This document shows, piece after piece, positions 1 through 8,739 of a DNA stretch of 56,348 nucleotides. Positions within the stretch are counted from its first letter, which is position 1, and the number at the start of each line of letters is the position of its first letter. Source of the DNA: Burkholderiales bacterium (lineage in GTDB: Bacteria > Pseudomonadota > Gammaproteobacteria > Burkholderiales > Burkholderiaceae_C). The translations under genes were made by a program, and so were the position numbers. The stretch lies in the NCBI GenBank assembly GCA_016195825.1, contig JACPYV010000067.1, positions 1 through 56,348 on the forward strand. The letters run 5' to 3'. The notes under the pieces are model-generated. The model was not told the DNA's origin and did no database searches. It saw only the letters and a program-made list of their open reading frames with translations.

Positions 1-493
<493 letters not shown>

Positions 494-630
494 GATCTTG
501 AAACGGAATCGACTTAAACCATTTGCATAGTTCAAATCTAATTTCCGTGAGCGTTTAAAGTCCGAAGGACCGTCATCAGTCACCTGATAACATCACTTCG
601 CCTCAAACGCCCACGCTTATCGGCTGTTAA

Positions 631-643
631 TTATTAAAGAACA
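631..643 (-). promoter_or_regulatory. boxA antitermination element in the rRNA leader
   Basis: The minus strand reads TGTTCTTTAATAA here, close to the E. coli rrn boxA (TGCTCTTTAACAA). It sits in the leader between the promoters (718-876) and the 16S 5' end, where NusB/NusE are known to load to prevent premature Rho termination of rRNA. The match is direct; the role is by analogy. Confidence 0.75.
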
Positions 644-717
644 TCGCAAACTTCAGAGTCTTAACTCTTCATTCTGCGTCGCTGACGTCGTTTAGTTGTC
701 AGCAGCAAAGAAGCGAG

Positions 718-747
718 ATTCTAATCTGCTTTTTGCGTCGTCGTCAA
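718..747 (-). promoter_or_regulatory. rrn promoter, proximal copy
   Basis: On the minus strand a TTGACG -35 box (742-747) is separated by 18 bp from a TAGAAT -10 box (718-723). It lies about 220 bp upstream of the 16S 5' end. It is the proximal of two promoters carried by the two halves of the direct repeat at 691-912. An AT-rich run just upstream of the -35 (748-765) could act as an UP element. No transcription start has been measured. Confidence 0.7.
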
Positions 748-847
748 CTATTTTTGAAAATTTCTTTTCGCGATACTCAACAACTTGCTTCCCTTACCAC
801 CTCCAACCGTTCGCATTGCGTTCAGTCGTTAGCAGCAAAGAGGCGAG

Positions 848-876
848 ATTTTGATCTGCTTTCGCAGTGTCGTCAA
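848..876 (-). promoter_or_regulatory. rrn promoter, distal copy
   Basis: On the minus strand a TTGACG -35 box (871-876) is separated by 17 bp from a CAAAAT -10 box (848-853). It has the same surroundings as the proximal promoter, including the A/T-rich upstream run at 877-895. The weaker -10 suggests lower basal strength than the proximal copy. Tandem promoters are normal for rRNA operons. Confidence 0.6.
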
Positions 877-1198
877 GTACTTTTGAAAAATTCTTTTCAG
901 AACCCTTCTCAACACCCAACGAACGCTCCAGCTCGCCCTGAGCCTTTCAGCTCACCTCGCTAACTTCTCACACCCCGCTTGCCGTCTCCGGTTTGCGTTG
1001 CGCTTTGTCATCAGCGAAGCCCACGACTGTAGCACAGGTTTTTTGAGGTGCGCAAGTGGCGGCTCAGATTTGTTGAGGGTGGCTCGCTTTCGGGTATCCG
1101 GATGCCTGGGAACGCTCCGTGCCGCTGCATCACTCATTCGGGCCTGCGACGTCATCTCACACTGCCGCAGCGCCGGTGCTGCATGCCCGCACAAGTAG

Positions 1199-1222
1199 AG
1201 AAGGCGCCGTGAGGCGCCTTCT
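1199..1222 (-). terminator. terminator hairpin downstream of tctA
   Basis: A perfect 10-bp stem (AGAAGGCGCC / GGCGCCTTCT) with a 4-nt loop lies 24 bp past the tctA stop codon. The thymine run (TTCTTTCGTT) is better on the plus strand than on the minus strand, so it may work in both directions. It also separates the tct genes from the divergent rRNA promoter region. Confidence 0.6.
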
Positions 1223-1245
1223 TTCGTTCGTCACCCCCAGCGGAG

Positions 1246-2757
1246 TCAAGCTTCCTCTTGGAACGCCTCTTCGCGCTTGTTCTTGATCGACGGCAGCATG
1301 ACGACCACGATCATCAGGGCCGCCGCGATCAACAGGCCTGCGGACAGCGGTCGCGTCAGGAAGGTGCTCCAGTCACCGCGCGCCAGCAGTAGCGCCCGGC
1401 GCAGGTTCTCTTCCATCATGGGGCCGAGGATGAAGCCCAGCAGCAACGGCGCAGGTTCGCAGCTCAGCTTGTAGAAGATGTATCCCAGCAGTGCGAAGGC
1501 GGCTGTTAGATAGACGTCGAAGCTGTTGTTGTTCAGCGAGTAGGTCCCGATGCAGCAGAATACGACGATGGCCGGAAAGAGGAAGCGGTAGGGCACCGTC
1601 AGCAGCTTGATCCAGATGCCGATCAGCGGCAGGTTCAGCACGATGAGCATCAGGTTGCCGATCCACATCGACGCGATCAGGCCCCAGAACAGCTCGGGAT
1701 TGCTGGTCATCACCTGCGGACCGGGCTGGATGCCCTTGATGGTCATCGCGCCCACCATCAGCGCCATTACCGCATTGGGTGGGATGCCCAGCGTGAGCAT
1801 GGGGATGAAGCTGGTCTGTGCGCCGGCGTTGTTGGCGCTCTCCGGACCGGCAACGCCCTGGATGGCGCCCTTGCCGAACGGCACGCGCGGATTGCGCACG
1901 ACCTTCTTCTCCAGCGTGTAGGACGCGAACGAGGCCAGCAGGGCACCGCCACCCGGCAGCACACCCAGGATGGCCCCCAGCGCCGTGCCGCGCACCACGG
2001 ACGGCCAGGCCTCCTGGAAGTCCTCACGCGTCGGCCACAGACCCTTCACCTCTTTTGTGAAGACCTCGCGGTGCTCCTCGGGCTGGCCCAGGTTGGCAAT
2101 GATCTCGCCGAAGCCGAACACGCCCATCGCGATGACGACAAAGCCAATGCCGTCGGTCAGCTCGGGGATGTCGAAGGAGAAGCGCGCCGTGCCGGTGATG
2201 ACGTCGGTATTGATCTGGCCCAGCAGCAGGCCCAGCACGATCATGGAGATCGCCTTGATCAGCGAGCCTGAGGCCAGCACGACCGCGCCGACCAGGCCCA
2301 GCACCATCAACGAGAAGTACTCGGCCGATCCGAACTTGAAGGCCAGCTCGGTCAGCGGGGGCGCGAAGGCCGCGATGATGACGGTGCCTACGCAGCCGGC
2401 AAAGAAGCTGCCAAGGCCTGCAGCAGCCAGCGCGGGTCCAGCCCGGCCACGGCGGGCCATCTGGTAGCCATCGATGGCCGTGACGACGGAGCTAGATTCA
2501 CCCGGCACGTTGATCAGGATGGCAGTCGTCGAGCCGCCGTACTGCGCCCCGTAGTAGATGCCGGCCAGCATGATGAGCGCTGGCGTGGCGTCCAGCGTGT
2601 AGATGGACGGCAACAGCATCGCGATGGTCGCGACGGGCCCCAGGCCGGGCAGCACGCCGATCAGTGTGCCCAGCACCGCGCCGAAGAAAGCGTAGAGCAG
2701 GTTTTGCAGGCTCAGCGCCGTATGAAAGCCGAGTGCGAGGTTGTTGAGCAGGTCCAT
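1246..2757 (-). CDS. tctA: TctA family tripartite tricarboxylate transporter permease
   Basis: This 503-residue protein is the large membrane subunit of a tripartite tricarboxylate transporter, a secondary, ion-driven uptake system for citrate-like carboxylates. It is strongly hydrophobic, with about a dozen predicted membrane segments, and shows the family's N-terminal GVLPGLGPV stretch and a related LGVLPGGGALL repeat in the middle. Length is normal for TctA. It follows tctB with an 8-bp gap, so the two are cotranscribed, and it ends before a hairpin terminator. The periplasmic binding subunit TctC is not adjacent, which is common in Burkholderiales where many TctC paralogues are scattered. 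The substrate cannot be read from the permease. Confidence 0.93.
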   Translation of the reverse strand: MDLLNNLALGFHTALSLQNLLYAFFGAVLGTLIGVLPGLGPVATIAMLLPSIYTLDATPALIMLAGIYYGAQYGGSTTAILINVPGESSSVVTAIDGYQMARRGRAGPALAAAGLGSFFAGCVGTVIIAAFAPPLTELAFKFGSAEYFSLMVLGLVGAVVLASGSLIKAISMIVLGLLLGQINTDVITGTARFSFDIPELTDGIGFVVIAMGVFGFGEIIANLGQPEEHREVFTKEVKGLWPTREDFQEAWPSVVRGTALGAILGVLPGGGALLASFASYTLEKKVVRNPRVPFGKGAIQGVAGPESANNAGAQTSFIPMLTLGIPPNAVMALMVGAMTIKGIQPGPQVMTSNPELFWGLIASMWIGNLMLIVLNLPLIGIWIKLLTVPYRFLFPAIVVFCCIGTYSLNNNSFDVYLTAAFALLGYIFYKLSCEPAPLLLGFILGPMMEENLRRALLLARGDWSTFLTRPLSAGLLIAAALMIVVVMLPSIKNKREEAFQEEA

Positions 2758-2765
2758 GGTCGCCC

Positions 2766-3230
2766 TCAGCCGGTGATATAGATGGGCCAGAGCGGGATCG
2801 TCAGCTTCAGGCCCAGGATGAACAGGGCCCAGCTGCCGACCGTCAGCACGACGCTACTGATCAGCACGTCACGCCAGTGGAACTCGCTGCTGGCCAGCGC
2901 CGAGAGCGTGATGAGGATGGGCAGCGTGCAAGCCAGCCCCAGGCGCGGCAGCGCGGCACCGAACACGGCGATGGCAGCCACGATGATGAGCAGGGGCCGC
3001 CAGGCAATGGCGCCGATAGGGTCGCCACCTTCGGACTCCAGCGTCAACGCCTTGAACAGCACCAGCGCACCCAGCAGGGCCAGCACGATGCCAAGTCCGA
3101 AGGGGAAGTACCCCGGTCCGGGCCGGGCGGACGAGCCAAAGGGGTAGTCAGTGGACCCCCACGCGAACATCACCCCCACCACCAAAAACATCAGCCCGGA
3201 CCAGAAGTCCCGCTGGCTCTTGATCTTCAT
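2766..3230 (-). CDS. tctB: TctB family tripartite tricarboxylate transporter small permease subunit
   Basis: This 154-residue protein has about four hydrophobic segments (near residues 11-27, 44-62, 82-102 and 118-146), the expected topology and size for TctB. TctB partners TctA in the inner membrane; its exact role in transport is poorly defined. It is the first gene of the tctBA pair. The 121 bp upstream (3231-3351), before the convergently read end of the ATPase gene, would have to hold its promoter, but I see no convincing boxes. Confidence 0.88.
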   Translation of the reverse strand: MKIKSQRDFWSGLMFLVVGVMFAWGSTDYPFGSSARPGPGYFPFGLGIVLALLGALVLFKALTLESEGGDPIGAIAWRPLLIIVAAIAVFGAALPRLGLACTLPILITLSALASSEFHWRDVLISSVVLTVGSWALFILGLKLTIPLWPIYITG

Positions 3231-3351
3231 CGCTTGTCGCCTCCGGCGCGCCGCGGGAGGGCGCGCATATCGTGGCGGCGATTCTGTCAGTGGGGGGCTG
3301 GGGCCAGCCTGTGGATTACACGTAAGGCAGCCGGCTTGCTGGCCACGCGTC

Positions 3352-5133
3352 TCAGCCTTCCCAGGCCGGCGTGCTGCGCAGGATTTCTTCCACCGTCGTG
3401 ACGCCCTCGGCCACCTTCATCGCGCCGGCCAGACGCAAGGGGCGCAGCCCTTCCTGCACAGCCTGGCGGCGCAACGCAGGCAGGTCGTTCAGCGCCGCCT
3501 TGACGCCCTCGCTGACCGTCAGCAACTCGTACAGGCCCGCGCGACCGCGGAAACCGGTGTTGCGGCATTCCAGGCAACCCACTGGCTTGTAGGGCTTGAC
3601 GCCCCCACCCAGGCGCCAGTGGCGCACCAGGTCGTTGAGACTTTCGCGCGTGATCGTCGGGTCGGGTTGCTTGCAGTGCGGGCACAGCGTGCGCACCAGT
3701 CGCTGGGCCAGCACGCCGATGACGGTCGCGCTGAGCAGGTAGCTGGGCACGCCCAGGTCCAGCAACCGCGTGATAGCGGACACCGAGTCGTTCGTGTGCA
3801 GCGTACTGAAGACCAGATGGCCGGTCAGCGCAGCCTGGATGGCCATCTCGGCCGTCTCCAGGTCGCGGATCTCGCCCACCATGATGATGTCCGGGTCCTG
3901 GCGCATCAGCGCGCGCAGGCCTTCGGCAAAACCGAAGTCGAGCACGTTCTGTACTTGGGTCTGGTTGAACGCCGGCTCGATCATCTCGATCGGGTCCTCG
4001 ATGGTCGTGACGTTGACCTCGTCGGTGGCCAGGCGCTTGAGCGTGGAGTACAGCGTCGTGGTCTTGCCGCTGCCGGTCGGGCCGGTCACCAGGATGATGC
4101 CGTGTGGCTGCTTGACCAGACTCTCCCAGCGATCCGAGTCGTGCTGACCGAAGCCCAGTGAGGACAGGTCCTTCACCGCCGTCTCGGGGTCGAAGATGCG
4201 CATGACCATCTTCTCGCCGAAGGCCGTGGGCAGCGTCGAAAGGCGCATTTCCACCTCGTCCCCGCCCGGGTTGCGCGTCTTGATGCGGCCATCCAGCGGG
4301 CGACGCTTCTCGACGACGTCCATGCGGCCCAGCAGCTTGATGCGCGAGGTCATCGCCGCCATCACGGTGGGCGGCAGCTGGTAGACCGTGTGCAGCACGC
4401 CGTCGATGCGAAAGCGAATCACGCCCATCTCGCGGCGCGGTTCCAGGTGGATGTCCGACGCGCGCTGGTCGAAGGCGTACTGCCACAGCCAGTCCACCAC
4501 CTGCACCACGCCCTGGTCGTTGGCGTCCAGCTGCTTGGTGGAGCGGCCCAGCTCGACGAGCTGCTCGAAGCTGGCCACCTGGCTCTGCTCGCCGGCCTTG
4601 GCGGCCTGGCGCACCGAACGGGCCAGCGTGAAGAACTCGGTGGTGTAGCGCGCGATGTCCAGCGGGTTGGCGATGACCAGCTTGATGGGTTTGCGCACAT
4701 GCGATTCGATCTGCGCGACCCAGCCGGTGTCGAAGGGCTCGGACGTGGCGATGGTCACGTCGTTGACGCCGAACTGCACGGGCAGGCAGCGCTTGGCCTC
4801 GGCGTAGCCGATGGACATCACGTCGCCCACGCGGCCCACGTCGACCTTCAGCGGGTCGATGCGCAGGTAAGGCATCTTGACGCGCACCGCCAGCCATTCA
4901 GACAACGCGTCCACGTCCATGGGCTTACCCGTGGCCAGCCGCACGAGGTTGGCATGACCCAGCCGCACCAGCGGGTGCAGCGAGCTGTCACCAGCCGCAA
5001 AGCGCTGCTCGGTACGCTGCACCTGAGCGTCGTCGATGAGCCCGTCCTCCAACAGCCAGTGCAGCAGGATGCGCCACTCCAGGCGGCCTTCGGTCTTGGC
5101 CGCGGCAGCCGCGGGCTTGGGCTTGGTCGTCAT
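3352..5133 (-). CDS. GspE/PulE/PilB-type secretion or pilus assembly ATPase
   Basis: This 593-residue protein is a hexameric AAA-like ATPase of the kind that powers type II secretion or type IV pilus extension from the cytoplasmic face of the inner membrane. An N-terminal region resembling the GspE/PilB N domain (about residues 30-190) precedes the motor. Motor motifs are a Walker A GPTGSGKTTT (around 355), an Asp box after it, a Walker B-like DPDIIMVGEIRD and the His-box STLHTND. A four-cysteine zinc site follows (CPHC then CLEC). All catalytic elements look intact. No other secretion or pilin gene is nearby, so it is an orphan. Start chosen at MTTKPK, which leaves 7 bp to the upstream gene. 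The lack of partners prevents a choice between GspE and PilB. Confidence 0.9.
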   Translation of the reverse strand: MTTKPKPAAAAAKTEGRLEWRILLHWLLEDGLIDDAQVQRTEQRFAAGDSSLHPLVRLGHANLVRLATGKPMDVDALSEWLAVRVKMPYLRIDPLKVDVGRVGDVMSIGYAEAKRCLPVQFGVNDVTIATSEPFDTGWVAQIESHVRKPIKLVIANPLDIARYTTEFFTLARSVRQAAKAGEQSQVASFEQLVELGRSTKQLDANDQGVVQVVDWLWQYAFDQRASDIHLEPRREMGVIRFRIDGVLHTVYQLPPTVMAAMTSRIKLLGRMDVVEKRRPLDGRIKTRNPGGDEVEMRLSTLPTAFGEKMVMRIFDPETAVKDLSSLGFGQHDSDRWESLVKQPHGIILVTGPTGSGKTTTLYSTLKRLATDEVNVTTIEDPIEMIEPAFNQTQVQNVLDFGFAEGLRALMRQDPDIIMVGEIRDLETAEMAIQAALTGHLVFSTLHTNDSVSAITRLLDLGVPSYLLSATVIGVLAQRLVRTLCPHCKQPDPTITRESLNDLVRHWRLGGGVKPYKPVGCLECRNTGFRGRAGLYELLTVSEGVKAALNDLPALRRQAVQEGLRPLRLAGAMKVAEGVTTVEEILRSTPAWEG

Positions 5134-5140
5134 CGTGGAT

Positions 5141-5911
5141 TCAGAGGGCGTTGAGGATGCTCATCGGCAGTGGCCGCACCAGCCTGAGCCATTTCTGGGC
5201 TGGCAGCTTGAAGCGCGATTCGATATTAGCCGCGCGCTGCTCCAGCACTTCACGGTGCGGCACCTGCACGCCACGGGCCGCCACGACGATAGTGTTGCCC
5301 TCCTTGGTGGGCGCCAGGCTCCAAACCTGGTCCGACCCGAAGGCCCTGGCGATGCGCAACGCGCTGCGCGCAAAGCTGGCGCTGCGGCCGAACAGGTTGA
5401 CCGTCATCAGCCCGCCGTCGGCCAGCACGCCACGGCAGGCGGCGTAGAAAGCCTCGTCGTCCAGCACGGGCGAAGCGGCATCGTGGTCGTAGAGGTCCAC
5501 GTTCAGCACGTCGACGGTCTGCAGATTCGCGTCGTCGGCCACCCAGTGCGCGGCGTCCTCGTTCAACACATCAAGCCGCGCATCGTTCGTCGGCAGGCGG
5601 AACCACTGCCGGCAGGCGGCGATGACCTCCGGGTTGATCTCGACGGCCGTGGTCTTCATCTTCAACTGGCCATGGCAGAAGCGCGTCAGCGCCGCCGCAC
5701 CCAGGCCCAGTTGAACGGCATGGCCCTCACCCAGGAACGCGGGGTCGCGCCACAGCATCCAGGCACACATGCGCTGGACGTACTCCAGTTCGAGCTGGTC
5801 GGGTTTGCGGATGCGCATCGCCCCCTGCACCCAGATTGAATCCAGGTGCAGGAAGCGCACGCCGTCGAACTCGCTCAGCGTTGCCGGGCCCCAGGTCTGT
5901 TTTGCTTTCAT
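5141..5911 (-). CDS. spermidine synthase-like SAM-binding (PABMT family) protein
   Basis: The product of about 256 residues has a Rossmann methyltransferase fold of the polyamine aminopropyltransferase group. The nucleotide-binding region reads LGLGAAALTRF followed by the acidic AVEINPEV, and later DVLNVDLYDHDA, matching SpeE-like proteins. It lacks the usual SpeE N-terminal sheet and strict polyamine-binding motif, so it may be a methyltransferase relative rather than a true spermidine synthase. The ATG at 5911 overlaps the TGA of the upstream amidohydrolase as ATGA, which supports this start over an in-frame codon 15 bp earlier. It is translationally coupled to the amidohydrolase and followed closely by the ATPase gene. 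Confidence 0.8.
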   Translation of the reverse strand: MKAKQTWGPATLSEFDGVRFLHLDSIWVQGAMRIRKPDQLELEYVQRMCAWMLWRDPAFLGEGHAVQLGLGAAALTRFCHGQLKMKTTAVEINPEVIAACRQWFRLPTNDARLDVLNEDAAHWVADDANLQTVDVLNVDLYDHDAASPVLDDEAFYAACRGVLADGGLMTVNLFGRSASFARSALRIARAFGSDQVWSLAPTKEGNTIVVAARGVQVPHREVLEQRAANIESRFKLPAQKWLRLVRPLPMSILNAL

Positions 5912-7329
5912 TGCTTGGCCACCCAATCGCGCACCTCATTGAGCATCATGTCCAGGCGGCGGCGGTCCAGCAGCCGGCCCCGGGTCACGACGGCGTCGAT
6001 CTGCCGCGTCGCAGCGATGTCGACCAGCGGGTTGGCGCGCAGCACGACGATGTCCGCCATCTTGCCTTCCGCCAATGCACCGTAGCCATCCTTGCCAAGA
6101 AAACGCGGCCCGGCCACCACGGCCGAGCGCAACGCCTGCGCGGGCGTCAGACCTGCGCGCACATAAACGGCAATCTCGTCATGCAGCGCCTGGCCGGGGT
6201 AGTCGAAGGAGTTCAGGAACCCGGCGTCCGTGCCGGCCACGATCTCCACACCCGCGTCAGCCAGCAGCGGCAGCAACGCCGCCGTCTTTTCGTAGCTGGC
6301 ATGGCGGTAAGCGATCGCGTCCGCGCTGTCCAGCGCGGCGCGCTTGACGCGCCAGTCGTAGGTCTGGCGCAGCTTAGGGCCGATGTACTTCAGGTAGTCA
6401 TCGCCCGCGTGATCGTCCTGGTCCAGGTAGGCCGTGATGCGGATGACCGACAGCGTCGGCACGACAGCCGTGCCGCGGGCGGCCAGGCGCTTGAAGGCGG
6501 CGCGGGCTGTCGCTTCGTCGTAGCTGGCCAGACTCTGTTCGGCCGCCGAACGGGCGGTGAGGCTGCCCGCCGCGACCTGGGCCGTCAACTCGGCCTCGCG
6601 CGGCGTGGCGGCGCGCAGCAGGTAGTTCAAGTGCTCCAGCGTACCCAGGCCAGCCTCGCTCGCCTGGTCCAGCGTGACCTGGCCGTGAAGGTGGGCCGAG
6701 CTGGGCAGGCCACGCGCCCTGGCCTGGCGCAGTGCGTCCAGGTAGACATCGGCACGCATCGTGTTCTCGGTGATTTTGACGAAGTCAGCCTTGTCGGTGC
6801 GCAGCTTGTCCAGCGCCCGGCTCACCTCCTCGGGCGTGCCGACCTCCTGCGTGCCCTTCCACAGCGGCTTGTAGCCCTCCAGCTTGGCGCCGGACGCGAA
6901 GACGGTCGGGCCCAGCAGCTTCCCGGCGGCAATGTCGTCGCGCCACTGCAGCACTGTGTCGCTGAGGTCGCCGGCGCAATCGCGCACGGTCGTGATGCCA
7001 TGGGCCAGGTAGAGCGACAACAACTGGCGGTTCTCGGCGATCAGCGCCTCGCCGCCACCGAAGTGGACATGACTGTCCCACAGGCCCGGGATCAGGTAGC
7101 GGCCCTTGAGGCTCAGCGTCTGCCGCGCCTTGTACCGGCCGAGCTGCTTCGCGTCGACAACGGCGAGGATGCGGTCGCCACGGGTGACAACCGCTTGGCC
7201 GCTCACCAGGCGACCCGCGGCCACGTCGACGACGGTGGCGTCACGCAGGATCAGGTCGGCGGGGATGGCGGGGGCCGCGATCGCACAACCCACCCAGGCC
7301 GCCAACGCAGCCATCAACATTCTTTTCAT
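5908..7329 (-). CDS. exported amidohydrolase family protein (imidazolonepropionase-like)
   Basis: This 473-residue metal-dependent hydrolase belongs to the amidohydrolase superfamily. A signal peptide (about residues 1-19, ending AIAAPA) sends it to the periplasm. The N-terminal beta-sandwich (LILRDATVVDV) leads to the metal site HVH in LWDSHVHFGGG, followed by a barrel with SSAHLHGQ and GTDAGF, the late metal/catalytic Asp region. The C-terminal KMADIVVL segment is typical of this group. Its substrate is unknown; related exported enzymes include peptidases acting on Xaa-Pro or Xaa-Arg and uncharacterised amidases. It is the first gene of a coupled pair with the SpeE-like protein. Confidence 0.87.
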   Translation of the reverse strand: MKRMLMAALAAWVGCAIAAPAIPADLILRDATVVDVAAGRLVSGQAVVTRGDRILAVVDAKQLGRYKARQTLSLKGRYLIPGLWDSHVHFGGGEALIAENRQLLSLYLAHGITTVRDCAGDLSDTVLQWRDDIAAGKLLGPTVFASGAKLEGYKPLWKGTQEVGTPEEVSRALDKLRTDKADFVKITENTMRADVYLDALRQARARGLPSSAHLHGQVTLDQASEAGLGTLEHLNYLLRAATPREAELTAQVAAGSLTARSAAEQSLASYDEATARAAFKRLAARGTAVVPTLSVIRITAYLDQDDHAGDDYLKYIGPKLRQTYDWRVKRAALDSADAIAYRHASYEKTAALLPLLADAGVEIVAGTDAGFLNSFDYPGQALHDEIAVYVRAGLTPAQALRSAVVAGPRFLGKDGYGALAEGKMADIVVLRANPLVDIAATRQIDAVVTRGRLLDRRRLDMMLNEVRDWVAKQ

Positions 7330-7338
7330 GCCGGCATC

Positions 7339-7896
7339 CTAGGCGAGGTAAGGCGCCAGCTCGGCCCGCCAGGTGGCCGTCTTGTCGGCCAGGCTGAGGC
7401 CAGCATGGGCCGGGCTGGTGGAGGGAAGCTTCAGTACCGGCAGTTCGACAGGCCCCAGCGCCAGGAGCGTCTGCCGGTGCGCCAGCGCGCCGTTGCAGGC
7501 GATGGCACGCAGGTCCGGCAGGCGCGTGACAAGCTCGCGCAGATCGCTGGGCTCGGCGGCCTCGATGGCCGCGTCCAGGCTGCCCTCGCGCCGGCAGGCC
7601 GCCACGGCGTCCCAAAGCGCGACACGGTGCCGACGCAGCGCCTGCAGCCGTTCGGTATATGGCGACGCCGCCAGGCCCGCCTCGCCCAGCAGCACCGCCA
7701 TGATTGGCCAGAACGCGTTGCGCGGGTGGGCGTAGTACTGCGCCGCCTGCAGCGATGCCGCGCCGGGGAAGCTGCCCAGCACCAGCAGACGCGCCCGGGC
7801 GTCGAACAGCGGCGCCAGTCCCACGAGCCGCACGGACTCGGGGTTTGAGGGGTTGGCGACCTCAGCCGCCGGCTGAGACGATGAGGGCGTCTTCAC
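7339..7896 (-). CDS. DNA-deoxyinosine glycosylase (uracil-DNA glycosylase superfamily)
   Basis: The core reads LLVLGSFPGAASL, then YYAHPRNAFWPI, the signature of the mismatch-specific or hypoxanthine-type DNA glycosylases of the UDG superfamily. A C-terminal LPSTSPAHAGLS matches the family's second active-site loop. Such enzymes excise deaminated bases such as hypoxanthine, starting base excision repair. The frame stays open far upstream as an antisense shadow of the MOSC and mscS genes, so the start must be chosen. A GTG at 7896 gives 185 residues and leaves 15 bp to the divergent mscS start. A GTG at 7833 (164 residues) is a serious alternative because conservation seems to begin there. Confidence 0.82.
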   Translation of the reverse strand: MKTPSSSQPAAEVANPSNPESVRLVGLAPLFDARARLLVLGSFPGAASLQAAQYYAHPRNAFWPIMAVLLGEAGLAASPYTERLQALRRHRVALWDAVAACRREGSLDAAIEAAEPSDLRELVTRLPDLRAIACNGALAHRQTLLALGPVELPVLKLPSTSPAHAGLSLADKTATWRAELAPYLA

Positions 7897-7911
7897 AGGG
7901 AGTGTCTCGAC

Positions 7912-8724
7912 ATGATGAATACAGAAGCCATCTGGCAGTTTCTCAGCACCCAGGGCGCCGACTTCGGGCTCAAGATCCTCGCGGCCATCGCCGCCTGGGT
8001 CATCGGTCGGTGGCTTATTTCGCTCGCGCTGCGCGTCTTCTCGGCGGCGCTGGAGCGCGGCAAGCGCATCGACTCGACGCTGGCCACCTACCTGCGCTCT
8101 ATCCTTAGCGTGCTGCTGAACCTGGTCCTCATCCTCGCGATCCTGGACATCTTCGGCGTCAAAACCACCTCCTTCGCCGCCCTGCTGGCCGGCGCGGGCC
8201 TGGCAATCGGCACCGCCTGGGGCGGGCTGCTGACGCACTTTGCCGCCGGCGTGTTCATGCAGGTGCTGCGGCCGTTCAAGGTCGGCGACTTCGTGCAGGC
8301 GGGCGGCGTGACCGGCACGGTGACCGAGATCGGCCTGTTCGGCACCACCATCAACACGCCGGACAACGTGCACACCCTGGTCGGCAACAACACGGTGTTC
8401 AGCGGCGCCATCCAGAACTACTCCGCGCTGGCCTTCCGGCGCGTGGACTGCCAGGCCAAGGTGGCCAACAGCGTGGACCCGCTGGATGCCATCGCCCGGT
8501 TGCGCCCCGCCATTGCCGCCATTCCCAACGTGCTGGCCACGCCGGCTCCGGACATCGAGATCCTGCAGTTCACGCCCGAAGGCCCGCTGCTGTGCGTGCG
8601 GCCCTATTGCCACACCGACCACTACTGGCAGGTCTATTTCGACACCCACAAGGCCGTCGTCGCCACGTTCGGTGCCGCCGGCTACCCGGTGCCCGAAACG
8701 CCGCTCGCCCCGCGCAATCGCTGA
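7912..8724 (+). CDS. mscS: small-conductance mechanosensitive channel, MscS family
   Basis: This 270-residue inner membrane protein has three hydrophobic helices (about residues 17-40, 62-82 and 86-112). The third is the Gly/Ala-rich pore helix (ALLAGAGLAIGTAWGGLL) that defines MscS. A cytoplasmic beta domain follows, with RPFKVGDFV and the IGLFGT motif, then the C-terminal vestibule. Length is close to E. coli MscS (286). It would open under membrane tension to release solutes in osmotic downshock. A good ribosome binding site AGGGAG (7897-7902) lies 9 nt before the ATG at 7912. It diverges from the glycosylase gene and is followed by the MOSC gene after 15 bp. Confidence 0.94.
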   Translation: MMNTEAIWQFLSTQGADFGLKILAAIAAWVIGRWLISLALRVFSAALERGKRIDSTLATYLRSILSVLLNLVLILAILDIFGVKTTSFAALLAGAGLAIGTAWGGLLTHFAAGVFMQVLRPFKVGDFVQAGGVTGTVTEIGLFGTTINTPDNVHTLVGNNTVFSGAIQNYSALAFRRVDCQAKVANSVDPLDAIARLRPAIAAIPNVLATPAPDIEILQFTPEGPLLCVRPYCHTDHYWQVYFDTHKAVVATFGAAGYPVPETPLAPRNR

Positions 8725-8739
8725 ACCGGCGCCATCCTC

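Larger units (their letters stand above)
691..912 (-). repeat. imperfect tandem direct repeat carrying both rrn promoters
   Basis: Copy 1 spans about 691-780 and copy 2 about 821-912, offset by roughly 130 bp. Both share AGCAGCAAAG, GCGAGATT, ATCTGCTTT, CGTCAA, TTTTGAAAA and CTCAACA in the same order. Each copy includes one complete -35/-10 pair, so the promoter region appears to have arisen by duplication. The stretch from 913 to 1198 shows nothing I can name; short open frames there lack any coding signature. Confidence 0.8.

Noticed and set aside
952..1198. Short open frames on both strands between rRNA promoters and the tctA terminator
   Set aside because: They overlap each other in opposite senses, have no ribosome binding site or recognisable protein pattern, and lie in the rRNA upstream region.
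5836..7848. 670-residue plus-strand open frame
   Set aside because: It is antisense to the amidohydrolase and glycosylase genes, is rich in Arg/Gln/His as in GC-rich shadows, and shows no domain.
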